Shown: positions 12,647 through 24,604 of the stretch, piece by piece
How the letters are laid out: each line of letters starts with the position of its first letter
Numbering within the stretch: position 1 is the stretch's first letter
Assembly: GCA_016630905.1 (NCBI GenBank)
Contig: WBMQ01000002.1
Span: forward strand, 1,302,001-1,366,000
Reading direction: 5' to 3'
Length of the DNA stretch: 64,000 bases
Origin: Capillidium heterosporum
Lineage: Eukaryota; Entomophthoromycota; Entomophthoromycetes; Entomophthorales; Capillidiaceae
The notes under the pieces: generated by a model
The model's input: only the letters and a program-made list of their open reading frames with translations
Databases searched by the model: none
Told to the model about the DNA's origin: nothing
Program-made: the position numbers and the translations under genes

Positions 12647-13701
12647 ATGAGCTCGCTACTGAACAAGAGTTTCCAGATTTTGAAATCTAGTCCCATAAGG
12701 TTCAACGTACCTACAATTATACTTTAAACCTTAATTTAACATCTATTTTTAAAGGCCCGAAGCTTACATCAACTTCAACCTATTGCAAGTGACATAAAGA
12801 ACCATGAGTTCCTCTTCCCCAAAACTCAGATGAAGTTTATCGAGCAGGAGCGAGAGAATTTAGTCAACAAATTAAACAACGCCGTCACCGGTAACTTTTT
12901 GTCTATAAAACTTTAAATTTACAATGTTCTTTTATATTGTAGGTACCAAGTACGAGTACGACAACTTATTCCAAACTATCTTGAAGTCGGCTTCCGACCC
13001 CGAAGATAGCCACATCTTCAACTACGCATCCCAACTCTGGAACATAGGTTTCTACTTGCAGAACATCGTACTTTTATATAAATGCAACTTGTACTGATGT
13101 TTTTTAATAGAGCCCTAAAAAGGTTTTCATTAGAGAAGAGTTGCGTAACAAGCTAGTTTCTAGCTTCGGCTCCATAGAGAACTTTCAAGAAGAGGTAAAT
13201 TTGTTACTTGACATCTTATTAAAAGATGTTTTTGGAATTTTTAGTTTTTAGCCGCATCGGAAAGCGTATTCAGCAACGGTTGGACTTGGTAAATTTGATT
13301 TATGTATAGCTTTTACTAACATTGAATTTCAGGCTAGTGGAAGATGATAGAAGTAATTTAAAGATAGTCAACACGTTGAATTCGGGTACGTGCAACCACT
13401 TTGTATATATCTGATAAATTAACTATGCCGCCTAGGTACACCTTTGATCCCTGGCCGTATGCAATCGCTTGAAGGTATGGACTTTGCTACGGGACAGGAG
13501 TACCGTAGAACATTGTCGGTACCCTTTACTTTGGATGCTGAAAGACCTCGTGGAACTTACCTCCCTCTCCTGGCCTTAAACTTATGGCAGTCCGCTTACA
13601 TTCCCGACCACGGCTCCGGTATATTGCAGTATGCCAACACCTTTTTGACGTATGCCGATTGGGATCAAGTTCACTATAGATTGTTCCGTACCGTTTATTA
13701 A
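12647..13701 (+). CDS. SOD-like mitochondrial small-subunit ribosomal protein (mS42/mS43 type)
   Basis: Seven exons (12647-12706, 12755-12890, 12943-13067, 13111-13194, 13245-13288, 13333-13385, 13436-13701) encode 255 residues with the Fe/Mn superoxide dismutase fold: LHQLQPIASDIKNHEFLF, NYASQLWNIGFYLQNI, SNGWTWLVEDD and LALNLWQSAYIPDHG. In active SODs the last block reads D-x-W-x-H-A-Y and supplies metal ligands. Here it is NLWQSAY, so Asp and His are lost and catalysis is unlikely. Such inactive SOD-fold proteins are fungal mitoribosomal subunits (yeast Mrp1/Rsm26). The N-terminus has a basic, Ser-rich presequence-like stretch. I cannot separate mS42 from mS43. Confidence 0.82.
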
Positions 13702-14922
13702 TTAAATTGGCTTAGAGAATATAGTTATAGTAGCTACATTTCATTTTAAAGTTTAGAATTTATACTATAAATTTAAAAACATATGCCATATATTTTAGAA
13801 TACTTGATATTAAAGAGCATAGTGCCTACCTTTAACATTTGTTTACTGGAGAATAATAACAATCTATTTTATATAGTAAAGTGATTTATCAAACTCAAAT
13901 TTGGAAACAGAAAAATAATATAAATGAATTTCATAAAACAATGGAAATAAGAAATAAGAAAAGTAATAGTATATAAATGAAATTTAAATTACCTTGTACA
14001 TTGGCATTTACTCACCTTTATTATAAATATTGAAACTATTTTACTTTCAAGTACCCATTCTATTAGAAGGCTGTCGAACTAAACTTTAAAACATTTGTCA
14101 TTCCTTTTTGTCTTTACTATTCGCATATCGCAACTTATCCCTTTCCAACCTTCCTTTAGCGATGTTGTACCGCACCCAGGCTACCATTATCAAAGCCATA
14201 GAGAATGCAGCTATTGGTGCCCTTATTCCATTCTTCAAAGTGTTTTTGGTGACCATGTTTCAACTTCGTGCTCTATGTCGATGACTTATAAAGGTCTTTG
14301 ATGAAACTTTAAACTATTTGGATTTAAGAATTGTCTGAGGTAGAGGATGATTAAGAATAAATTAAACGAATAGGGAGTCAGCTTGCAAGCTTTTATAGCT
14401 ATTAGAAATTTCCCCCATCGAGTGGAATTTATGATACCAATGTATTTTTTTGTAAATACATGATTTAACTATGGGGGATTGTAGTTATATATTAAAACAT
14501 TGTTAAATAGATATGGTGATTGTTTGAATGATATTGTATATAAAGCCTTTACTTGGTATAATCTAATATATAAGTAAATATGATGGTAGTAGCAGTAGTA
14601 CTCAATATAGACATATCTAAAAAATTAATGATAGACAATGTTTTTTAATATAGTGTGCGATAAGTAAATAGTGAATTTTAGAGTAACACAATGATGCAGC
14701 AAGTACAAAAGCTTGTATCATTAGCTATATAAAAGATAGTGCCTTTATATATATCTTAGAGCTCTGTTAGTAGTATTATAATTGTATTTAGCAGTTTATA
14801 TTTCAAAGCCACTTAAATCAGATAAATGGTTAGTAGATAGAAACATATATTGCATACCGAGATCTCATTACATCAAAAATAACATCTCTATAGCTAAAGA
14901 GGAAAAGCCACAGAAAGATATA
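13702..14922. other. Intergenic, AT-rich
   Basis: About 1.2 kb between convergent 3' ends; low-complexity TA-rich tracts, no gene seen. Confidence 0.6.
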
Positions 14923-16696
14923 TCATTTCCAAACCTGTTGTACTTAGTTAGCCATAATTCTAAAAATAAAGTACCTTGATAGTTCGATCGGCACATCCTG
15001 AGAACAATAAATCGGAGGATAGAGCCAACGAATGTACAAAGCCTTTATGTCCTAGCAAAGTTAAATTGGAAGTGAACATCCTAGGATCCCATCGCTTGAT
15101 GGTGTGGTCGAAGGAAGCGGAGAAGAGTTGGTTATTAGCATAGGCCACCTGCCAGACCTCCCAGTTATGGCCTGATAAAGTTGAAACTAAACTGTGGTCG
15201 TTTAAGGAGTAGACGTGGATGGCGGCATCGTAAGTCGAGGCGAACAGGAGTTGATGATCGTCGCTTATAGCTATATCCAGAACTTCGGAGCCTTGGGTGT
15301 CGATAGTACTGAGGCACTGTGACGTCGCGATATCCCAAATCTAAACTGTAAATACTTAACTAACATATAAAATACCTTGATAGTGCGGTCACTGGAACCA
15401 CTGGCAATTCGGTTATTACGGATAGCTGCCAAAGTATTTACGTTATCCTGATGGCCTAGTAGCGTAGCTGATAATTCTAACGATCTGGGGTCCCACACCT
15501 TGATGGTACGATCCGATGAGCCGGAGAATAGCTTACCGTACCTACATAACAAAGCGTAGACTTTGCCCGAATGGGCATCTAAAACTTGATCCGAGTCTTG
15601 ATCCGGTGTCAAAGGCTGAGTCCAATCCCAAGCTTTTACGAGATGATCGCTAGATGCTGTGAAGAAGCGCTTCTCATCTTGGAATACTGCCAATCCCCAG
15701 ACTGACGTCTGATGCGTTGGATGCTCCCAGACTTTAGTTACGTTGGTTCCATTGATCTCGAATACTTTAGTTGAACCATCGTGCGCCCCTGAGAATAATA
15801 GACCGTTGGAATAGGCTAGTGAGGTTACACCACTCTTGTGATCCTTTAAAGTCAAGTTACAGGTGATGTTCCCATTTGGAAAAGTCTATGTGGTAAAAGT
15901 TTAAATTGCAACGCTATTTTAAAAAGCTTACCTCAGTCGGGATAGTAGAGACGGAAGGTTCAGTGGCATTAACTTCAGAGCTATGTTCTAAAGGTATCTC
16001 AACTTTTAAAGGCTCTTTATTAGCGAACATAAGCTTCAAGTCTTCTATCTGTTTGGCTTGGTCCTATATTAAGAAATAAGCACTGAATGAAAAGAAAAAT
16101 AGCATACCTCCAACTGCATCTTTAAACTGTCGATTTGAGTCCGAGTTTGTTCTATAAATGGCCTTATCGCTTCATAAGGGCAGACTTGTAGATGCTCATT
16201 CCTCTGCAAGACCGTTCCACTGAAGCCACATCCAAAATCCTTATGGAGGCAGGTAGAAGGTGTAAAGGGGCAATTTCTATAGTGGTAGTCGATGGCTTCT
16301 AAGTTGATGCTTGAATTACAGCCATAGAGCTGATTAGGGCAAAAGACTTTGAGTTCTCCGATAAGACTAGCTAAAGCTAAATTGGGGTGCAGGTCTACCA
16401 AATTAGTTTATAATAGCTTGAAACAGATACCTTCGGTGCGCAACCTGCAGCGACATAGCGGACAGAAAGGCTCCACTTCGATACTCTGGTAGATGCATGA
16501 GAGGCAGTAGCTATGGTGACACCGGTGGGTGATTACTGGATCTTGACAAACTTCCTTACATCTATTTGACTAAGTTAAAAGCAGGATACTAAAGTTACAT
16601 GGGGCATAGCAATGAGGTTGAGGGGTGGGTGACGAAGTTCAAGTCTTCTCGTTCGATCTTTTGTTTTTTTTCGAGGACTCTTTCCTGAGTCATCAT
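14923..16696 (-). CDS. RING + TRAF-type zinc finger + WD40 protein (TRAF7-like E3 ligase)
   Basis: Seven exons (16599-16696, 16431-16561, 16108-16394, 15932-16063, 15376-15885, 14975-15340, 14923-14934) encode 511 residues. Order: basic N-terminus with a coil, RING finger at about 32-75 (CPIC ... CHHSYCLSC ... CPLC), TRAF-type zinc fingers at about 100-160 (CPNQLYGC, HYRNCPF, CLHKDFGCGF, HLQVCPY), a coiled coil at about 165-215, then at least six WD40 repeats to the end (SSDRTIKVWDPRS, SASFDHTIKRWDPRM, SGCADRTIKVW). The first RING Cys pair is created by splicing. The last exon is only 12 nt and supplies the final VWK-stop. The architecture equals metazoan TRAF7, a ubiquitin ligase in stress-kinase signalling. 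The substrate here is unknown. Two adjacent ATGs (16696 and 16693) could start it. Confidence 0.85.
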
Positions 16697-17598
16697 ACTA
16701 ATCTAGATTAATTTGAAGAAACAAGGATTAGAAATTCTTTGAACCCAAGTTTTATTTCGCTTGAGAATTAGGCAAATTGACTAATTTATTTACATTTTCC
16801 AGAATGGTGACTACTTTTATCGAGGATTTCATTTGGAATGGAGGGATAAGCGTGTAAATAATGTGATAGGTAAATTATACTTTTTGATAATTAGACGTAA
16901 ATAAACATTTGGGTTCTAAGTTAGGTTTGAACCGGTACACTTACACCTATATTTAAAAGCCACTGTTTTTGAATATATGGACGTGCTTTGAACATACCTG
17001 CAAATATTCTGTAGCTACATGATATTAAACCTAGACCTACCTAGTATACATGAATTTCAATATTACAAATACTTTGCCTTGCTATTTTTAAATATATTTC
17101 ACTATATTAGATTTGCATGTACATCGTAGCTTAGATATTATAATGCAATGTAAAAGGCACATTACTGGTAAATGTGACAAAATATTTTGAATATATGAAT
17201 ATTACTGTATAAACCAAAGGCTCTACCATTCATTTATATGCGCAATTTATAGTTTTAGTAACGACTTTATACCTACGATCCTGCTAGTGGAATCAAATAA
17301 TCCGTCACTAGAAATCTAAAAAATGTAATGTCAGCTTTGGAACAAGTGTATACACTTTTAGATGACCAATGGTATATATATTCTTTAAATGTATACTATA
17401 TTTTGAACAATAGCACAATTAATCATACCTATAGTAAACCACAGTAGCTGTTAAACTTCGCTATGAGCATTCAATTGAATAAATAGATACAATTAGTGTG
17501 TTACCTTAATATCTAATTAATACATATGCCTAATTTAAACTTCCAATGAAGTTATCTGAAAAATATATACAGATGGTCTTTAAGCTTTTATTGAACGT
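16697..17598. other. Intergenic
   Basis: About 0.9 kb between the start of the RING/WD40 gene and the stop of the kinase gene. No gene seen. Confidence 0.6.
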
Positions 17599-19007
17599 TT
17601 AATCGCTTTCACTTGATGACCCTAAATTTATAGTGAAATAATAATATTTAAAATACAAAATATAAAATGCAAACACTTACCTTCATCAGAAGAACCGTAT
17701 GCTCCAGCATCTGTCTTGTTGAAGTTATTCTTCTCATTGGGTTTAGGAAGATCCCAGTACGGAGTAGGGGTAGGTTCCTCCGAAAAGTAAAAATGGTCCA
17801 AAGCCTGATCGAAATTAGATAGTATCAAAAAATTAGGTTTACTTGTTTGCTAGTTAACCTACGATTGGGATCGTATCTCAAAAGTTTAAGGAGGAAATCC
17901 ATGGTAACTTCATCGGCAGCTGGGAAGAGCCCTTGCAGATTTTGCTTTTCATGCTGCGGTAGCTTATCTGATTTTAGGAGGAGCGGCAGTCCCTAAAGAA
18001 AATTAAGTTAAAAGTTGCGGCAGAAAGGTACCGGCCACTCCGATTCGGTCGGTGTACCTAAGGCTTGGCAGATGGTGGTTATTTGTTCCATATCACTGGG
18101 ACCCGGCATGAAGGGGTTTCGTATCATCAACTCGGCGAATATACAACCAAGGGACCACATATCAACTGACCCTGAGTAATGTCGTGCTCCCAATAGGAGT
18201 TCTGGGGCACGGTACCAACTAGAAATAGAATTTAATAATTTTAACTTTACAATAACAAGTACCGTGTAACAACCTCCGATGTCATCCCGTGATATTCTCC
18301 GAAATCTCTGGCAAGACCAAAATCAGCTAGTTTTAAGATACCATTGTCGGCTATTAGCAGATTGTTTGGTTTCAAATCCTAATTTGGGTTAAAATATACC
18401 AATCTAAACGTTGCTTACTCTATGGATAATAAAATTGTCATGGCAAAACTCGATACCACGGATGGCCATGAGCATCCAAGCTTTTATATCAGCCATCGAA
18501 AAGAACGTAGTTCGTTGTTTAATTAACAGCTCTAAATCGGTGACTAAAAACTCTAGTACCAAATGTATCTTTTCATGCTTCATGAAGACATCATAAAGCT
18601 TTAAGATAGAAATATATTAGATATTCGGTTATTGCTAGTAAAGCTTACTTTTAAAATATTTGGATGGTTCAATTCCTTCAACGTCTTAATTTCTCTAACT
18701 GTACTGGGATCGAAACCGGATTCTAAAGATGACTCCTTTATCTTCTTAATAGCAACTCGCACGTTGTCTTTCCTTCTCCTTGCTTATAAAAGACAATAAT
18801 TATGAATATCAAAAACAATTTATACAACAAATGAAAAATTATATTACCACTATAGACTACAGCGTAGGTACCTTCACCTAATTTGGATTCCAACTTGTAC
18901 TGCTTCGTTTTCTTCTTGTTACTCAGTATCCCTCGCTTCTCTACATCAAATTCTTTGACTTCGGTTACCTCGAACTTTGCCTTCTTGTTGGAATTTTCTT
19001 CACTCAT
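17599..19007 (-). CDS. KIN28: CDK7/Kin28-type kinase (TFIIH-associated)
   Basis: Phosphorylates the RNA polymerase II CTD as part of TFIIK and, in many organisms, activates CDKs. Eight exons (18848-19007, 18649-18782, 18419-18598, 18263-18378, 18032-18218, 17843-17992, 17681-17804, 17599-17621) give 357 residues. Visible motifs: glycine loop [11 protein letters not shown], catalytic Lys in [26 protein letters not shown], a T-loop with [18 protein letters not shown] retaining the activating Thr, and [13 protein letters not shown]. The C-terminal [19 protein letters not shown] tail matches CDK7/Kin28 rather than cell-cycle CDKs. The N-terminal extension is rich in Lys and Glu. Introns are 38-65 bp. 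Confidence 0.93.
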
Positions 19008-19936
19008 AGTTGTTATTTAACTTGGGTAGAACTTTAGATTAGAAAAGTAATGCTGGCAACAATACCCCTCAGTGTTTGAGATTTAACATTTCTATTCTAC
19101 ACCAAGGATTGAAACTCATAAGCTAAAAACCGAATGAAAGTGGGCTTTACAGGACATTAAAACTACACCCAGGATATGTGTAACAAAGTGGAGAACATTT
19201 GTGAAAACTCAATTTTAATGGATATTTAAGCATTACTGGTTTAAATGGAATACCCTCAGGGTATATTTTTTAGATTGAATCTATGTTGTCTAATAACAAC
19301 CTAAAAGAAATTGAGTTGATATCAATTTTCAAGATATCTTTATCTAACAAGCTTATCGATATAAATGCAAAGGAAGTAAATTGAGAGTTTGACTTTAACA
19401 AGAATGGAAAACGAATTGACGATGCAGCTGAGGAAAGACTATGTTAATTCTAATACCAACTGAATGCCGCTTAAGCAACCGTAAGCTTTATTAGTCTTTT
19501 TAGTAAGATGAGCAGAATATAGCTTTTCTGAAAATATCCAATACAAAGTGATAAATTTAATTTAGTATGTATTGAGGCACTCTACTATTGCTATTTTTAT
19601 TCATATTAGCATCCATTTAAACACTTTTTAATATAATAAAAAGGTGTATATGTATGTAGGTATATGATAATTCGGTAATAGCTCAGCTATTTATAGATTA
19701 GATCTAAAATTTTGAGTATAACAGGTTCTATCCAAGGCTAAGCTTTTATATATGTTTTCTACTTTGAAGACAATTATTTTGCCAATAAACTATAATGTAA
19801 TTCACATTTTAAAAAGACTAGTATTTATAGCTACTCAGGCTAAACTCATATAATCAATTTAATACTTAAAAAATCCATTTTGTAAATGAGTTGAAGGATT
19901 AAAACAAATAGTGGTTCTCTGATTTTAATATACCAT
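19008..19936. other. Intergenic
   Basis: About 0.9 kb between the kinase promoter and the peroxiredoxin 3' end. No gene seen. Confidence 0.6.
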
Positions 19937-20781
19937 TTAAAGTTTGTTTAGGATGTTGCCAGCCAAGGAGCAGGTAGTACCAGTGTTGTCAGGCTAATGC
20001 AAATGTTAACTACTAAAATTATTTTAAAGACATACCTCAACTTCGAGTTTATCGATTACACCGTTCTATAAAGTTTCTATATAATTTTATAAGAATCTAA
20101 AGTTACCTTTAAGACGATAGCGAAGCGTTTGGAACGAGTACCACCAAAAACTAAACTATTTAGCTAAGCAGTGTATAAAAATAGTTACCAGGGAGATCAA
20201 AGTCGAGTTTCAAAGCTTTCACCAAAGCAGCATTGGGATCGGCTAACATAGTAATCTGCAAATTCATTAAAATAAAAACTTAAGAGCTTTACCTTCCCCT
20301 CAGTGCCCAACTGCTTAGCCCAAGCCGACATAACAAAGGCGTCATTAACAGACACACAAGCTATTTCTTCAACACCAGCAGCCTGTAATTTTTCAAAGTT
20401 CTCCAAGTAGGATGGGATGTGGTTCTTAAACAACGTTAGCAAGGTAAACTTTTGCTTTTATACCTGGGAGCAAGCTAAATAATAAAAATTAGCAAAATTA
20501 GCAGTAAAGATTTGTTACGTGGAGTGAAAGCACCGGGAACGCCAATCAATATAGCCTTGTTAAACTTTTTGAAGTGGTCGACTACATTTAAAACATCTTT
20601 GGGGGATCCATTCTGTACTTCAACTTTGGGAAGTTGGTCACCAACTGCAATGTAGGAAGCACTTGAACTACGGAAACCAGCAGTTTGGATTAATCTGTTT
20701 ACCTTGATAACAACTTAATATCGAGTACATGTATACTAGCCTTACCTTTGCGATAGAAGTTTTGGTTTGGGATCGTAACAT
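19937..20781 (-). CDS. Mitochondrial peroxiredoxin, PRX5/AHP1 type
   Basis: A thiol peroxidase of the atypical 2-Cys (Prx5) group. Eight exons (20746-20781, 20519-20702, 20464-20474, 20293-20424, 20189-20255, 20107-20150, 20036-20065, 19937-19993) give 186 residues. The N-terminus (MLRSQTKTSIAKVNRLIQTA) is basic and Ser/Thr-rich, a likely mitochondrial presequence. The peroxidatic site is PGAFTPPCS, keeping Pro, Thr and Cys of the PxxxTxxC motif. The catalytic Cys lies in an 11-nt micro-exon. Later blocks VNDAFVMSAWAKQLG, ITMLADPNAALVKALKLDFD and GGTRSKRFAIV are typical. Cys in the C-terminal TGTTCSLA could be resolving. Codon phase across all joins supports the model. Confidence 0.92.
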
Positions 20782-20924
20782 TGGGAGAAAGCTGACAAGA
20801 ATTTTACAAGCTTTCAAAGATTATTGGAAGGTTTGATACGTAAGCACCTGGTTAGCAATTTGCACTTTAAAGAGTTTTTATAGCTGTATCAAAAATGTCT
20901 AATAGATCAGAAATGATCTAAGGA

Positions 20925-20997
20925 GCCCTTGTAGTCTAATGGATAAGACGTTGCCCTCCTAAGGCAGAGGTTGCAGGTTCGAGTCCTGCCTGGGGTA
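20925..20997 (+). tRNA. tRNA-Arg (anticodon CCT)
   Basis: A 73-nt cloverleaf with T8-A9, D arm (GTC TAATGGATAA GAC), anticodon stem-loop TTGCC CTCCTAA GGCAG, T arm GCAGG TTCGAGT CCTGC and acceptor strands GCCCTTG / CTGGGGT. The T6-T67 pair is a mismatch and two G-T pairs occur, but the sequence closely follows eukaryotic Arg-CCT tRNAs. There is no intron. Internal A and B boxes are intact. Confidence 0.95.
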
Positions 20998-21435
20998 CTC
21001 TTTTTGCACATTTACTTGGCTTATCTTGGAAAGCATTTTTACTCGATGCCTGATATATTTGCTAATTTAACATTTTATTTATTTTATAACTATCGACTAC
21101 AGCCTATTAAATAGATTTTGCATTTAAACTATAAGAAAAGATTATAAAATAGCCAGAGGTCGAATTTTAATAAACCTATTATCTTAATTTATAATACAGA
21201 TCTATACCGACATATCCTTCCATTTTGCTAATATTCCTTTAATTACTGTTCTACTTTATCTTCCTAAATTGGCTCTAATGAGTTTGACAAATTTACCCAA
21301 ATATCCAGAACCTTCGAAAATGACACGATCTAAAAAATCAATCAAACTCTAAAAGATTGCATTCCAACTTTTAAAAACCCACATTCAATTCATTTTTAAC
21401 ATTCTAATTTCAACATCAATATATAGTTAATCATT
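20998..21435. other. Intergenic
   Basis: Apart from the Pol III terminator I see nothing except the probable promoter of the Ctr-like gene. Confidence 0.5.
21001..21005 (+). terminator. RNA polymerase III terminator of tRNA-Arg
   Basis: A run of five T begins three bases after the tRNA discriminator, the normal Pol III stop signal. Confidence 0.8.
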
Positions 21436-22022
21436 ATGAGTCTAGGTAAACGACTTTTCAAGTAGATGGTTTATTTATATTTTTAGGAACTGTAAAGTTG
21501 TTCGATTATTTCCTATTAACCGACAGTGACAGTTGGCTAGCACTAAGTTTTCTAACTATGTTGTTTGCCTTCTTGGAACGGTTGCTGTACTATTGTCAGA
21601 CCCAGCTATACAAAAGGTAAGTATACATTTGGTTAATCAACTTTAATATTTTTTAAATAGCTACGATTGTGATGTTAAAGATGTTGTTACTAAGCTGATA
21701 TTTTATACCTCGAGTTTGATAGTCCATTTCTTTCTAATGAGTATAGTAATGACGCAGTCCAGTCTATGTTTCTTTTTGCTGGTAAACTTTGCTTAGATTC
21801 CAAATCTTATTAGCGTATGTTTAGATAGCAACTAGTGTGGTAGGTCAGCTTGCCATTGATTATTATAAAAACTATGAGAGAAGGTAATATATATTAGTAT
21901 TAATATTAAAATGGAAATGTTTATTTAGTTCGACATATTCAAGATTTCATCAAAATTATGATTCCGACGAGGATTTGGAAAGTGTTGATGGACGGGTGGT
22001 GAACCCATTCAATCGCTATTAA
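21436..22022 (+). CDS. Small three-TM protein resembling Ctr copper transporters
   Basis: Five exons (21436-21445, 21487-21616, 21661-21781, 21825-21883, 21929-22022) encode 137 residues. The first exon is just 10 nt. Three hydrophobic segments: residues ~16-39 (SWLALSFLTMLFAFLERLL), ~54-74 (LIFYTSSLIVHFFLMSIVM) and ~80-99 (FFLLIATSVVGQLAID). Segment 2 ends with M-x3-M, the copper-selective motif of Ctr proteins, at the expected place before segment 3. The usual GxxxG of Ctr TM3 is not retained, and there is no Met-rich N-terminus. The acidic tail (DSDEDLE) faces one side. If truly Ctr it would be an intracellular-membrane Ctr; the assignment is tentative. Confidence 0.55.
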
Positions 22023-22035
22023 TTATATCCATCGT

Positions 22036-23927
22036 TTATACTCTGCCCAGCTTGCTCCGCTTGATGGTGGCGTAGATATCCTCTTCCAAGCTAAAGTGCG
22101 ACAGCAATTTTGAGTCATCTTCAAGTTTGAAAAGGCAGCCATTGATCTCTTGGTAAACTTCAAGCTTCGTCGGGTTGGCTTTTAGCTTTGTACTTAGGAG
22201 TAGCTTCAGTTGCTTCAAGCTGGTTTCCCCTATAATTAAAACATGTTAATTCTGGTATTTAAATATTATTATGTTCGTTACTTGATATTTCGATATTTAA
22301 TTTTTCTACTATTTCGATTGCTTGCAGTTTATCAGACTCCTTTATTTCCTTGCATTTGTTCAGACATAAAGTCAACTGCTTGGATTTTAGGGAGGTATCT
22401 TCAACCGTTGTCTGTTCTAGTAGATATTCCAATTGATACTTTCTGATTAAATCATAAAAGGTTGGGTATTTTGGGTTAAATTCCTCAATAGGTAGTCGCT
22501 GGTAATCTGAATGGGCAATCTGGTTACAAAAGAATAGTTCACAATCTTCTCTTTCCTTTGTGCTTACGATCGTATTGTTGAGATTTTGCAAGTTGGGCAA
22601 TGTGGCAATTGTAACGGTTCTTGCAATTGGAGTGCTGTCTTTATAATTGTCATCTAAACAAATGGGAGTTAACTTATATAATACGCTAGCTGTAAGTTAC
22701 TCAAGTTCTTTATGAACGGGTTTTCCAATACATTCAACTTTGTCAAACTCGGTAAGAACTTAAACTGACTTATCTCTGCCAGTCTGTTGAAATTCAAGTT
22801 GAGCCAAGTTAAGCTTGAACTTAAAACTGAGTGGTCTTCAGGCAACCTTTCGATCAAGTTGTAAGTTAAATCTAAATGCTTCAATCTATACAAACGTTAG
22901 CTGTATGCTAATATATAAGTATTACTTTGGGAAGGTTTTTAAACCTATGAAGCCTTCGTTACCGCCTACAATTAGATTGTCTTCCAAATTTAAGAAAGTT
23001 AAGTTGCTGAAATAGTTTTCCTTAGTAGTGTCTAAACCAATGGTCGTCAGTCGGTTGTTACCCAGTTGCAGCGTCACCAAATTGGGTAGCTGGTTACCCA
23101 GCGAGTACACTGTGGCCCAGTCTATCAATGTCCCATTTAGACTCAAGCTCTTTAAATTTAGCAACTGAGTTGGGAAATTCAGTGGGTTATATGGCTCAAA
23201 TCGATTTCGACTATTAACGTTTCAACATTGTTTATATCAGTATAAAAATATGAGATTAAATAAGCTACTTTAAATGCAAACTTTCCACCTTTGGCAATGC
23301 TTTCAACAACAGGTAGACTAGATTATAGCTAGATATTAAGGTTGTCGATAAATCCAAATCCTCCAATTCTATACAACGTTAATGTAGCTATTAAAGTTAG
23401 TCTTACCTGGCAACACTTGTTTCAGCAATTCAAAGTCATCAACTCTATCAACCAAACTGTCATTTAAACTAATGACTTTTAAATTTGTAGTGTCTCTATA
23501 GTAGTAAATAAGCAACATATCACCAAATATAATACCTCAAAATATTTTCCACTCTTTCAAAACCAATGAGTTCAATTTCCACTTTGTTAACTTTATTTAA
23601 CTTGATAGGCTTGTTGGCATTCGATGCAAAGTACTTATCCTTAACTACATCTAACAGATCCATACCAAATTTGAGCTTGCTATAGAGGATGTTGTTGATT
23701 TTTATAAAGCTTCCGCTTGTGTCGTAATGAGTTTTAAACATCTGTACCCCTGCAAAACTTCCATTATGCTTTCCCAGCTCTTTCTGATCGTACTCAATAC
23801 CGATAAATTGGTCAGAAGCGGGCTTAGTTGGTAAAGGTCCTTTGTATCGTATAGTTATTGAGGTGTCGTTTAACTTCAACCTTCCAAAAACCTCCAGTCG
23901 AGATTCATTTGGTTGAATGGCATCCAT
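22036..23927 (-). CDS. PAC2: Tubulin-specific chaperone E (CAP-Gly + LRR + UBL)
   Basis: Cofactor E folds alpha-tubulin and assembles the alpha/beta dimer with cofactors C and D. Seven exons (23536-23927, 23407-23495, 23269-23368, 22926-23210, 22701-22885, 22282-22653, 22036-22229) encode 538 residues. The N-terminal CAP-Gly-like domain (residues ~1-90) contains FIGIEYDQKELGKHNGSFAGVQMF. Leucine-rich repeats follow at about 140-340 (LEDLDLSTTLI, LVTLQLGNNRLTTI, LTFLNLEDNLIVGG, LKHLDLTYNLIERLP). The C-terminal ~70 residues form a ubiquitin-like domain (LKLLLSTKLKANPTK ... LFKLEDDSKLLSHFSLEE). Its stop lies 13 bp from the stop of the convergent Ctr-like gene. Confidence 0.92.
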
Positions 23928-24604
23928 ATCTCTTTTTAACTTGATGTTAGCTTGGTTCAGATAGAACAGATTCCAGTTTATAACCTTGGTAGTACGGTGA
24001 TGTCATTTCTTATTGAAATACATGACCAAATCAAAGCTTTAAAGCTCAAGACAAAAGTCGAAAATGGATTAGAAGCAGGATATAGTTAAAGTTTGCATTG
24101 TAGAATGGATCAAGTTTGTTCCAATAGATACATTTTATAGTATATCATATTACCTTAAATATATTTGCTATACTAGTTGTAAATTTTAAAAGATTTGTAC
24201 TGAATATAAACCCTTACTATCAACAGTGTATATATTTCTGACAGCAATACATATCCAAAAAAGTAGATGATAAAAAACTATACTATCTAGCACCTATATA
24301 AGTTAAAGTTAGCTATTATCTCCTCAAACTACCAAAATTTAATAGTTATAGGTGTGACGAAAAGTAAGCTCAATTGATCATCAAAACATAACCTACTCTA
24401 CAACTTTTATTTAAAATATTAGACAATCCCTAAGTCAATCATTTATATAATATAAAAAGAAAATACAGCGTATATACCCTCAGTTGAGGAGGTTAGTTTT
24501 TTTAATCCTATGGTTTATCCAACTAAAAAATAAAAACATAAAACACGGCAGCTACGTTGAGTAGCTACAATTTAAATACAGGTATACCGTATCAAGTCAA
24601 AAAC
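23928..24604. other. Intergenic
   Basis: About 0.7 kb holding the cofactor E promoter and SAH1 3' flank. No gene seen. Confidence 0.55.

Noticed and set aside
20156-20188. A 33-bp intron in the peroxiredoxin gene
   Set aside because: Using this acceptor breaks the codon phase; the acceptor 5 bp further on (38-bp intron) restores PVFGGTRSKR.
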